Positions 57,207 through 64,000 of a stretch of DNA of 64,000 nucleotides are shown here, one piece after another; within the stretch, counting starts at the first letter, position 1, and each line of letters opens with the position of its first letter. The translations under genes were made by a program, and so were the position numbers. The notes under the pieces are model-generated. The model had not been told where the DNA came from, did not search any database, and saw nothing but the letters and a program-made list of their open reading frames with translations. This DNA is from Desulfovibrio intestinalis (GTDB taxonomy: Bacteria; Desulfobacterota; Desulfovibrionia; Desulfovibrionales; Desulfovibrionaceae), in NCBI RefSeq assembly GCF_014202345.1, contig NZ_JACHGO010000001.1, forward strand, positions 124,001 to 188,000, given 5' to 3'.

Positions 57207-58292
57207 ATGACCACCCACCAAGAAAACTTTTTGGGCGAACTGCCTTTCGGCTCTTTGTCTGACTGGCTGGTAGCCCCGGTGCGCATGGCTCTGCTCAACC
57301 TGACTCTGCAACTGGAACTGCCTGACATATTGGCAAATGCTCACAGCCTGCCCGGCATTGCCGCTTGTCTGGAAAAAAACTGCGGCCGCCCGGCAGACGA
57401 ATCCCGCTTGGCAAGTCTTATGGACGGCATGGCCGCTGCTGGTCTGGCCTGCAAAAAAGACGGCACATACAGCAACAGCCATTTTGCCCAAGAATATTTG
57501 CGCAAGGGATCACCTGTTTTTCTGGGTGATCTGGTCGCTTCGCTGACGGGCATGCAGCACCGCAATTTGGCTTGCCTGCGCGAACGGCTTTTTGCCGGGG
57601 AATCTGATGCAGCGGCAGGCGAGGTAAAACCGGAAACCAAGCTGCGCGACGAGGGCCACTGGAAACGCTCACTGGCTGGTCTTGCCGCCTATCAAAAAGC
57701 AGGTGCGGCGGATGCTCTGGCCCGGCTGGTTACTGAGCTGCCCGGCGCGGAACAGTTTTCGTCCATGCTGGATCTGGGCTGCGGGCCGGGGATCACGGCC
57801 TTGCGGGCAGCGGCGCTTTTGCCAAAACTGCATGTAACTCTTTGCGATTTTTCTGTGGTGCTGGACACGGCCAGAGCCGAGGCTGAAGCCAGTGGTATGG
57901 CCGGGCGCATAGGGCTACGCCACGGTGATTTCAATACGGTTGAGCTGGGGCACGGTTACGATCTCGTATGGGCCTGCCAAAGCTTGTACTACGCTACGGA
58001 TCTGCACGCGTTTTTAACGCGGGTGTGCGCTGCGCTGCGCCCCGGCGGGCTGTTTGTAAGCGTGCATGAGGGCGTGCGCGAGGGGGTATCTCCGGCGGTG
58101 TTGGTTCTTTCGCGCCTTTCGTTAGCTATGGAAGGGCAGGATGTGTCTTTAAGGCACGGGCAAATGGCTACAGCCGCAGCCTCGGCAGGGCTGGAACGCA
58201 TCCGTGTGCAGTCCATTCCCATGCTGTTTGGCGAAGCGGATATGGAAGTGTTTCAAAAGCCCTATGCGGTCAGCAAGGACGGTGGCGCATGA
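57207..58292 (+). CDS. SAM-dependent methyltransferase in a TonB/ABC operon
   Basis: 361 residues. The N-terminal part resembles the dimerisation helix region of O-methyltransferases (LLNLTLQLELPDILANA). The SAM motif is SMLDLGCGPGITALRAAALL; later segments are LCDFSVVLDTARAEAEA, HGDFNTVELG and ALRPGGLFVSVHEG. It starts 2 nt after the receptor stop, and its own stop overlaps the next gene by 4 nt. A methyltransferase in an uptake operon suggests that the imported ligand is modified or its receptor form is made; the substrate is unknown. Confidence 0.85.
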   Translation: MTTHQENFLGELPFGSLSDWLVAPVRMALLNLTLQLELPDILANAHSLPGIAACLEKNCGRPADESRLASLMDGMAAAGLACKKDGTYSNSHFAQEYLRKGSPVFLGDLVASLTGMQHRNLACLRERLFAGESDAAAGEVKPETKLRDEGHWKRSLAGLAAYQKAGAADALARLVTELPGAEQFSSMLDLGCGPGITALRAAALLPKLHVTLCDFSVVLDTARAEAEASGMAGRIGLRHGDFNTVELGHGYDLVWACQSLYYATDLHAFLTRVCAALRPGGLFVSVHEGVREGVSPAVLVLSRLSLAMEGQDVSLRHGQMATAAASAGLERIRVQSIPMLFGEADMEVFQKPYAVSKDGGA

Positions 58293-59428
58293 AGACACTG
58301 ACGTTGCTGGCGGCGTGCGCAATTTTTGTGGCCGGGTGGGCCATTCTGGCTTTGGCATATGCAACAGTTCCGGCGGGGCAGACAAACCCGGCAAACCCAA
58401 CAAAACTGGCAGTCCCGGCAAATCAGGCAGTCTCGGCAAAACTGGTAGGCCCGGCAAATCAGGCAGGTTCGGCATATGTGGCAGATCTGTCAGAAAAAAC
58501 AGGGCCGCGTCTGAAAGGGCATTTGCGGCTGGCTGCGCCGCTGGTGCCGCAGGCATTGCCCCTGCTGCGCGCCGGAGAAAGCGCGTTGTTCCAACAGGCC
58601 GGGGTCGATACGTCTTTCAGCCTGTGGCGCTCGCCCGAGCAACTGCGCGCCCTTGTGGCCAACGGGCAAGTGGACGCAGTGGTGGCGGCTTTGCCCACAG
58701 CGGCGGTTCTTGCGCGGCGCGGCGTGTCCTGCGTGGTCTTGGCGGCCTATGCCGCGCCTCTGTGGCTGGTGGGGCCGTCTGATCTTGTCCGCCAGGGCGA
58801 GCACCCCCTGGATACATTCCGGCGGCTGCTCGACAGGGAAATTCTGTTGCCGTTCGGCCCAGGTAATATGCCTGAACTGGCCTTGCGCGTGCTGGCAGCG
58901 CAGGGCGGCCAAGATTGCCCTCTGCGTCATTGCGGCAGCGCTCTGGAAGCCGTCAACCTGCTGCGCCTTGGACGCGGCGGTGCGGCACTGTTGCCGGAGC
59001 CTTCTGTTTCATTGGCCACAACGGAAGGCGGCATTGTCCGGCTGCTGGACTTGCGTGAAGTGTGGGCCGCAACCTTTCCTGACCATACAGATATGCCCAC
59101 GGCGTGCTTTATGGCCGTAGGCCCAACGGCGCATGATCCGGCCTTGCGCACGCTGCTGCGGCAAGGCTTTGTCGAAGGTATGCGCGATATGGAAAAAAAT
59201 CCGCAAGCCAGCCTTGTTGCGGCCAAGAAATACAGCCCCGAATTGAGCGCCGTACTTGAGCGCACTTCGAATGACGGGCAGCTATTTCTGTCCTCATCAG
59301 TTTTAGCGGGCGAAAGGGGAAGAAAGGCCGCGCTCTTCATGCTGCAACGGCTGATGGGGCTTAACCCGGCTTCTGTGGGCGGCAACCTGCCTGCAAATGA
59401 TTTTTGGGATATGGGTCATGAAGAATAA
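58289..59428 (+). CDS. ABC-type periplasmic substrate-binding protein, SsuA/ThiY-like
   Basis: 379 residues. The N-terminal signal or anchor helix is LTLLAACAIFVAGWAILALA. A Pro/Ala/Asn-rich repeat linker follows (58376-58486). Then comes the binding domain: HLRLAAPLVPQALPLL, VDAVVAALPTAAVLA, LPFGPGNMPELAL and AALLPEPSVSL, as in NMT1/SsuA-type binding proteins for small organic molecules. Partner permease and ATPase follow directly. No lipobox is seen. The ligand is unknown. Confidence 0.82.
   Translation: MKTLTLLAACAIFVAGWAILALAYATVPAGQTNPANPTKLAVPANQAVSAKLVGPANQAGSAYVADLSEKTGPRLKGHLRLAAPLVPQALPLLRAGESALFQQAGVDTSFSLWRSPEQLRALVANGQVDAVVAALPTAAVLARRGVSCVVLAAYAAPLWLVGPSDLVRQGEHPLDTFRRLLDREILLPFGPGNMPELALRVLAAQGGQDCPLRHCGSALEAVNLLRLGRGGAALLPEPSVSLATTEGGIVRLLDLREVWAATFPDHTDMPTACFMAVGPTAHDPALRTLLRQGFVEGMRDMEKNPQASLVAAKKYSPELSAVLERTSNDGQLFLSSSVLAGERGRKAALFMLQRLMGLNPASVGGNLPANDFWDMGHEE
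58376..58486 (+). repeat. Degenerate tandem repeat in the binding protein linker
   Basis: GGCAAATCAGGCAG occurs twice, with diverged neighbours such as GGCAAAACTGGTAG and GGCAAACCCAACAAAACTGG, in a stepped array of roughly 15 bp units. It encodes a PANxxxxAxPANQ-type linker that separates the anchor from the binding domain. Likely slippage-prone. Confidence 0.6.
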
Positions 59429-60194
59429 CCTGCTGGGCATGAATTTGCGTAGCAATCTGCTGTGGCGCCTGCTGGGAATAGTGTTTTTTCTTGGCGCATG
59501 GCAGTGGGTTGCGGCGCGTGGCGGCGGGCTGGCATTGGCTTCGCCTCTGGAAACCTGGTCTGCGCTTGCCGATCTGGCTGCACAGCCGTGGTTTTGGACG
59601 CAAGGCATGCTGCCAACCCTAGGCCGTGTGCTAACAGGGTTCGCAGTGGGATTTTTGGCTGGAGGGCTGCTGGGCTGGGCAGCCGGAATTTTTCCAGAGG
59701 CCGGGCTTATGCTGTTGCCCTTTCGCTGGGTGCTTTCAAGCGTGCCGGGTGTGGTGCTGGTTATTCTGGCCATGCTGTGGTGCGGCGTGGGGTCGGGCAT
59801 GATTATCCTGATTGTGGCGCTCACCTGTGCGCCCACCATCTATATGGCGCTTCAGGAAGGGCTGCGCGCTGTTGACCCGGCCCTTTGCGAAATGGCGCGC
59901 GCCTACAGGGTCACTTTGCGTAAACGGTTTACAGAACTCTACTTGCCAGCAGTGGCAGCGCCTCTGGTGTCTGCCTGCGTTGTGGCATTGGGCGGTGGCA
60001 TGCGCGTGGCGATTCTGGGGGAAACCTTGGGCGCTTCGCAGGGGTTGGGTTATACGCTGGCTCTGGCGCGGGCTGATCTGAACACGCCAATGCTATACGC
60101 CGTGGCCCTGGTGAGCATGCTGCTGGTCAGCGCCATTGAAGCCACGTTTCTGCGCTGCCTGCGCAACAAGCTGTGCTGCGGAGGCAGACCATGA
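59418..60194 (+). CDS. ABC transporter permease, SsuC/TauC-like
   Basis: 258 residues with about six helices. The EAA-type coupling loop is in DPALCEMARAYRVTLRKRFTELYLPAV, and IYMALQEGLRA comes before it. The N-terminal WRLLGIVFFLGAWQWVAARGGG is the first helix. It overlaps the binding-protein stop by 11 nt and the ATPase start by 4 nt. It forms the inner-membrane channel for the ligand delivered by the binding protein. Confidence 0.88.
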   Translation: MKNNLLGMNLRSNLLWRLLGIVFFLGAWQWVAARGGGLALASPLETWSALADLAAQPWFWTQGMLPTLGRVLTGFAVGFLAGGLLGWAAGIFPEAGLMLLPFRWVLSSVPGVVLVILAMLWCGVGSGMIILIVALTCAPTIYMALQEGLRAVDPALCEMARAYRVTLRKRFTELYLPAVAAPLVSACVVALGGGMRVAILGETLGASQGLGYTLALARADLNTPMLYAVALVSMLLVSAIEATFLRCLRNKLCCGGRP

Positions 60195-60829
60195 CACCAT
60201 TGCTCACACTTGGTAACGTAGGGCACCGCTTCGGCGCACATGTAGTGCTGCGCGGCGTTAATTTTACGCTTGAGGCTGGCAAATGCGTGGTGCTCACCGG
60301 GCCAAGTGGAACAGGAAAGTCTACGCTGACGCGTATTATGACGGGGCTGTTGCACCCGCAGGAAGGCACAGTGAAACTCAATGCCCGCCGCGTGGGATTT
60401 GTTTTTCAGGAGCCTCGCCTTTTGCCGTGGCGCACGGCCCTGCAAAATGTTCTGTTGCCCTGCGATGGGCGTAATCCGAAAATGAAAGAATACGCCCTTG
60501 AGATGCTGGAGGCCGTTGGTCTGGCAAATGCCGCGGCTCTACTGCCCGAGGAATTGTCCGGCGGTATGCGGCAACGGGTTTCTCTGGCGCGCGCTCTGGC
60601 GGTTCGTCCCGATTTTCTCGTTCTTGACGAACCGTTTACAGGATTGGATGGCGCTTTGCGTGAAGAAATGAAAACGCTGATAGAGCGTTTGGTGTGCGCC
60701 GGGCAGAGCGGGGCGGGCATGGCAGTGGTTCAGGTGGCGCACCATCAGCATGACATTTTGCGGCATACCAGCGCGCAATTTCGGCTGGAACACGGCGCAT
60801 TGACCGCCGGGCAAGGCAGCCTGCTATGA
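60191..60829 (+). CDS. ABC transporter ATPase, SsuB/TauB-like
   Basis: 212 residues. Walker A VVLTGPSGTGKSTLTRIM, Q-loop FVFQEPRLLPWRTA, signature LSGGMRQRVSLARALAVRP, Walker B FLVLDEPFTGLDG and the switch His in VQVAHHQHD. Length is at the low end, with a short C-terminus. It starts at ATGA in the permease stop; an upstream ATG at 60173 is less likely. Its stop overlaps a 26-codon ORF. Confidence 0.92.
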   Translation: MTPLLTLGNVGHRFGAHVVLRGVNFTLEAGKCVVLTGPSGTGKSTLTRIMTGLLHPQEGTVKLNARRVGFVFQEPRLLPWRTALQNVLLPCDGRNPKMKEYALEMLEAVGLANAAALLPEELSGGMRQRVSLARALAVRPDFLVLDEPFTGLDGALREEMKTLIERLVCAGQSGAGMAVVQVAHHQHDILRHTSAQFRLEHGALTAGQGSLL

Positions 60830-60906
60830 GAGCCGATTTTGTCAAAAGTGTGCCCGAGGGCATGCACTGTCCGGTATGCGGGATGACCTGCAACGCGCAT
60901 GGCTGA
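60826..60906 (+). CDS. Candidate 26-residue cysteine peptide, last gene of the uptake operon
   Basis: The ATG overlaps the ATPase stop as ATGA, exactly like the other junctions of this operon. The peptide is MRADFVKSVPEGMHCPVCGM followed by TCNAHG. It has the CxxCGMxC core seen in YHS and NosL-type metal-binding proteins, but is only 26 residues. It may be a metal-binding peptide, a maturation substrate or a decayed remnant of a longer gene. Too short to prove from sequence alone; the overlap and cysteine pattern support it. Confidence 0.5.
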   Translation: MRADFVKSVPEGMHCPVCGMTCNAHG

Positions 60907-60927
60907 TAGCTTGGGGTTTGCAGGCTT

Positions 60928-62103
60928 TTAGCAGTTGCCATGCCGCCGTAACAAATGCAGAAAAATTCCGGTGGCAAGCATGTCGGCGCAGCCGCCGGGG
61001 CTGAGTTTGCGGCGCACAAAGGCCGCGCCCATGCGGTTGAGCATATGGCGGCCATCAGCGGTATCCTGCCCGCCAGCAGCCAGGGTTGCGGCAGCGTAGG
61101 CTCTGGCCAGAGCAAATCCCCTGCCGCCCCCACGCCAGAGCAGGCTGCTGTCTTCAACATGGGCCAGCAGTTCCAGCAGGGTATGGACCGTGGCCCTGTT
61201 CATATTTACGCCAGCGCCATGCCGCTCCAGGCGTTCACAGGCAAGGGCCACGCCGGGAAATCCCTGTTCTGCCTCGCCACGCACGCCGTGCATGCCATAC
61301 ATGATATAGATGACCTCGCCGGGGGTCAGGTTGCGCTGTAAACCATTCTCCAGCAGGGGGCGCATGGCCTTGGGCCGTGCATGCCTTGCTTTTTCAGGGC
61401 AAAAGCCGGGTATGGCCTGCTTTGCCGCCAGCGGGCCGCAGGGCAGGGCAGCCATGTCTGTTCCGGTGATGCCCTGCACAAACGAGGCTGCCGTGTGGCA
61501 GAGTTTTTGAACGCTTGTGGCGCTGCCAAGTCTTCCCAAGGCCGCACAGAACAGGCCGAGAGAAAAAATCAGCCCCTTGTGGGTGTTCACGCCCTTGGTG
61601 GCTGCGAACATATCCTGCTCGGCCTTGAGGCCCAGCGCCCGAAGGCGGGGGAATACAGTAGGCGGTTCCAGTGCAGTTGTGGCAGTGCCCAGCGCATGCG
61701 CTTGGGTAAAATACCCTTGCAGGGCAAGAGCGCTGCGCACAAAGGTAGTGTAATCCATGTCCGCATGTGAACCTTGGCTATTGCGGCAAACCAGCCCCGG
61801 CTTGGGTCCGGCGGCTGCTTCAAGAATGGCTGCCCGCGTTGCCAGTTCGCCGACTCGGGCCGATGACATTCGCGGCGTATGCTGCCGCGTGGGGGCGTAT
61901 GTATGAAAATGCTTCAGTTCCAGCAGCGAGGGCACAGGGGCCAGCACTGCGAGGGCTTGCATTGTGGAATTTGGCACTACAGAAACTGGCACTGGCGAGT
62001 CTGGCCTTATTGAAGCTGACGCTGGGGAAAATGGCATTGGTGAGGCCAACATTGCCGGAGCCAGTAGTGCTGAAGACGGATGAAGGCAACAATGTTCAGA
62101 CAT
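60928..62103 (-). CDS. citG: CitG, triphosphoribosyl-dephospho-CoA synthase
   Basis: Makes the prosthetic-group precursor of citrate lyase acyl carrier protein. The core from about residue 80 is VGELATRAAILEAAAGPKPGLVCRNSQGSHADMDY, then KGVNTHKGLIFSLGL. The first 75 residues are a Pro/Ala/Ser-rich extension with no family match. The chosen ATG 62103 follows AAGGAA. It is the third gene in the order citF-citX-citG. Confidence in family is high. Confidence 0.92.
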   Translation of the reverse strand: MSEHCCLHPSSALLAPAMLASPMPFSPASASIRPDSPVPVSVVPNSTMQALAVLAPVPSLLELKHFHTYAPTRQHTPRMSSARVGELATRAAILEAAAGPKPGLVCRNSQGSHADMDYTTFVRSALALQGYFTQAHALGTATTALEPPTVFPRLRALGLKAEQDMFAATKGVNTHKGLIFSLGLFCAALGRLGSATSVQKLCHTAASFVQGITGTDMAALPCGPLAAKQAIPGFCPEKARHARPKAMRPLLENGLQRNLTPGEVIYIMYGMHGVRGEAEQGFPGVALACERLERHGAGVNMNRATVHTLLELLAHVEDSSLLWRGGGRGFALARAYAAATLAAGGQDTADGRHMLNRMGAAFVRRKLSPGGCADMLATGIFLHLLRRHGNC

Positions 62104-62216
62104 ACGAAATTCCTTGTAAGGCTGATAATCTTCGCCATAGCGCCAGACGTGCACGTGTGGCGTGTGACGCGAGCGCAAACTGTCGGTTTGCCCCAAGAAG
62201 CTGCGTGCTGAACACA

Positions 62217-62753
62217 TCAGCAATCGCCATCACAGCGGGCATGCTCCAGCAGCTCGCGCACATACTCCACAATCTGTTCCGGGCTGTGCTTGCCCTGCCT
62301 GCGGCAAAGACTTGCCGGGGTTTCGCACAAAAAGCAGCGCCGCGCCTCATGCCCGATGTCTGCCCTGTTCACAGGTTGGCCCTGCGCATCCAGAACGTCT
62401 GCATCAGCCAGTCTGCCCAAGGGATGCTCTTCTTCCACAGCCACGCAAAGGGCCTTGAGTGCCAGCGGGTCAAGATTTACAGCGGCTACCCAGCAGGGGC
62501 CGTCGACTCCCGCGCGTTCTTCTTCAGCCAGTATGCAGCCAGTATGGCCGCAGCTCTGCTCAATCCTGTGGCGCAGGCTCTGTTGCAGGCTGGCGAAGGC
62601 CTCTGCCGACCCTGCCGGATTTTTATCTGCGCCGGGGATGTTGAGCGTGAGTGAAAGCACAGCCTGCCCGTGCTCTGAGGCAAATTCACGGCGCATGTTC
62701 CAGCGTGCTTCCCTTTCAGCAAGGATGGCGGCAAGAATGGCAGTCTGGCTCAT
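62217..62753 (-). CDS. citX: CitX, apo-citrate lyase phosphoribosyl-dephospho-CoA transferase
   Basis: Attaches the prosthetic group to the citrate lyase acyl carrier protein. 178 residues. LAEREARWNMRREF is the N-terminal core; HPLGRLADADVLDAQGQPVNRADIG and RRCFLCETPASLC are the CitX hallmarks. It lies between citF and citG with short gaps (66 and 113 nt) on minus. The lyase is therefore assembled by linked genes. Confidence 0.93.
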   Translation of the reverse strand: MSQTAILAAILAEREARWNMRREFASEHGQAVLSLTLNIPGADKNPAGSAEAFASLQQSLRHRIEQSCGHTGCILAEEERAGVDGPCWVAAVNLDPLALKALCVAVEEEHPLGRLADADVLDAQGQPVNRADIGHEARRCFLCETPASLCRRQGKHSPEQIVEYVRELLEHARCDGDC

Positions 62754-62819
62754 GAAAACTCCGTTTCCGGCGCGGCGTGTTATGGCTTCCGCCGCGCCGG
62801 AATGCGAGGCTTACGCCTG

Positions 62820-64000
62820 CTATTTTGTGGCGTAGATATGGTCCACAATGGTTCCGTCGCGGTATTCCATCGTACCCACAACCTTGTCGCCACGCTCATA
62901 GGGGCGGGGCTTGCCAGTCATGCGCACGGCCTGGTCGTGCAGATCTTCGATGCCGCATACGGGCAGGCGCGCGTCACGCAGTTTGTCTGCCAGTTCCTTA
63001 CGCGCCGGATTTACGGCAATGCCGCGCTCCGTCACCAGAACATCCACAGTGGAGCCTACGGTGGTCAGTGTTGTGCATTTTTCTACTACAATGGGCAGAC
63101 GGGCGCGCACAAGAGGTGCGACAATAATGGTCAGCTTGGCTCCCGCTGCGGCGTCATTATGGCCGCCTGAACCGCCGATGATGTTTCCGTTGGAATCCGT
63201 GGTGACGTTGACGTTGAAATCAAGGTCAATTTCAGTGCCGCCCAGCAAAACTGCGTCAAGAAAATCCACGCAGTTGCTCTTTCTGTTGGGATTGGCGTAG
63301 GTGTCGGCAGATATTTCAACGTGGCGCGGGTTCTGGGCAATGGATTTAACGCTGCTCAGGTCAAAGCACTGTACGTCGAATACGTTGTCGAACAAGCCTT
63401 CCTCGAGCATTTCAACCATATACTTGGTGATGCCGCCCAGCAGAAAACCGCCGTGTATGTTCATGGCCCGCATGTCTTCACGCAGAAAGAGTGATGCCGC
63501 CAGCGAAGCCCCGCCAGCGCCCGTTTGATAGCAAAACCCGTCTTGCAGCAGGCCGGAAGCCCTGATGACGGACTGGGCGTTGCGGGCAATGGCCAGGGCC
63601 ACTGGGTCACGCGTAAGGCTGATGGACCCGGAGACAATACCAGCGGGATCGCCGATTTTATCCACAACCACCACATGGTCCACCACATCGTGGGGGATGC
63701 TTATGCGGCTGAGGCCGCCTTCAACCACATGATCGGTCACGGCGATGACTTTTGCGGCATGCTGCGTGTCGGGGATGATATAGCCCAGCGAGCCGCAGGC
63801 AGACGGCCCTTCGGTGCCCGTGATATTGCCCATTGCATCCACAGCGGGTGCTGCAACAACGGCAATGTCTATCTTGAGCGAACCCTCGCCGATGGCGCGG
63901 GGACGCCCGCCGTGCGAGCGGAACATGACGGGTGTGGGCAAAATGCCGCCCGTGATGGCCTTGGCCAGGGGGCCGCTCATATAATCCGTATCAAGCCCGG
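62820..64000 (-). CDS. citF: Citrate lyase alpha subunit, 3' part of gene
   Basis: Transfers the acetyl-thioester in citrate cleavage (citrate to acetate plus oxaloacetate). The window holds the last 393 codons; the frame is open to the edge and the N-terminus is outside, so the apparent ATG at 63980 is internal. Segments include YIIPDTQHAAKVIAVTDHVV, GAGGASLAASLFLREDM, IHGGFLLGGITKYMVEMLEE, LLGGTEIDLDFNVNVTTDSN and ERGIAVNPARKEL. The genes for the beta and gamma subunits are expected upstream, past the right edge. Confidence 0.95.
   Translation of the reverse strand, partial: GLDTDYMSGPLAKAITGGILPTPVMFRSHGGRPRAIGEGSLKIDIAVVAAPAVDAMGNITGTEGPSACGSLGYIIPDTQHAAKVIAVTDHVVEGGLSRISIPHDVVDHVVVVDKIGDPAGIVSGSISLTRDPVALAIARNAQSVIRASGLLQDGFCYQTGAGGASLAASLFLREDMRAMNIHGGFLLGGITKYMVEMLEEGLFDNVFDVQCFDLSSVKSIAQNPRHVEISADTYANPNRKSNCVDFLDAVLLGGTEIDLDFNVNVTTDSNGNIIGGSGGHNDAAAGAKLTIIVAPLVRARLPIVVEKCTTLTTVGSTVDVLVTERGIAVNPARKELADKLRDARLPVCGIEDLHDQAVRMTGKPRPYERGDKVVGTMEYRDGTIVDHIYATK

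Noticed and set aside
60826-60906. Treating the 26-codon ORF as a truncated NosL or YHS gene
   Set aside because: Downstream DNA has no continuing frame with NosL or YHS residues, so a degraded gene is less likely than a genuine small ORF, although not excluded.

Overview
The window reads as about 64 kb of chromosome from a sulfate-reducing Desulfovibrio-type deltaproteobacterium (Desulfovibrionaceae). Four things point there: a 907-residue molybdenum aldehyde oxidoreductase that matches the Desulfovibrio gigas MOP length and cysteine spacing, an Hcp with the short CxxC cysteine pattern of anaerobes next to a Crp/Fnr regulator, a gene set linked to mop that is known from Desulfovibrio, and high-GC coding DNA. 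This assignment comes from recalled families, not from a database search.

Layout. 1-4.3 kb (minus): hcp (cut by the window edge), a cupin gene, a Crp/Fnr regulator, a polysaccharide-export SLBB protein and a lipoprotein. 4.6-17.9 kb (plus): a molybdopterin-binding protein, mop, a structured intergenic region, then seven genes each joined by an ATGA or GTGA stop/start overlap (FAD/Fe-S oxidoreductase with HdrD-like part, small zinc-ribbon-like redox protein, methyltransferase, C_GCAxxG_C_C protein, radical SAM enzyme, AMP-forming CoA ligase, MocA-like nucleotidyltransferase fused to an HD domain) and a histidine phosphatase. 18.3-19.7 kb (minus): a YkgJ-type cysteine-cluster protein and an MdtJI-like exporter pair. 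20.4-27.5 kb (minus): guaB-guaA-tatB-tatC-hisB-lipoprotein-hisA, mostly overlapping. 27.9-31.9 kb (plus): ffh-rpsP-khpA-rimM, a terminator, then mutM. 32.2-33.6 kb: a flavodoxin-family reductase divergent from an HxlR regulator. 33.6-44.2 kb (minus): trmD-rplS-rnhB-yraN-rsmI, PTS EIID-HPr-EI, smpB and comEC. 44.6-49.1 kb (minus): an XRE regulator, a large membrane protein with an EF-hand-like loop and a phosphopantetheinyl transferase. 49.5-54 kb: an EF-G-like GTPase, a membrane-anchored hypothetical and an acetyltransferase. 54.1-60.9 kb: an AraC regulator divergent from a TonB receptor-methyltransferase-ABC transporter operon that ends in a 26-residue cysteine peptide. 60.9-64 kb (minus): citrate lyase genes citF (partial), citX and citG.

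How the parts work together. The mop block combines a molybdenum hydroxylase, a molybdopterin-binding protein, a MocA-like cytidylyltransferase candidate and several redox and radical enzymes of unsettled purpose; it looks like one functional unit. The usual run rimM-trmD-rplS is split here: rimM is on plus at 30.7 kb and trmD-rplS is on minus at 44.2 kb, which suggests an inversion of about 13.5 kb.

The intergenic DNA carries at least six copies of a short element, mostly about 150 bp, with terminal inverted repeats (MITE-like). One copy supplies the stop codon of the EF-G-like gene. A second, unrelated 154-bp palindromic element lies before smpB. I saw no rRNA, tRNA, CRISPR array or intact transposase.
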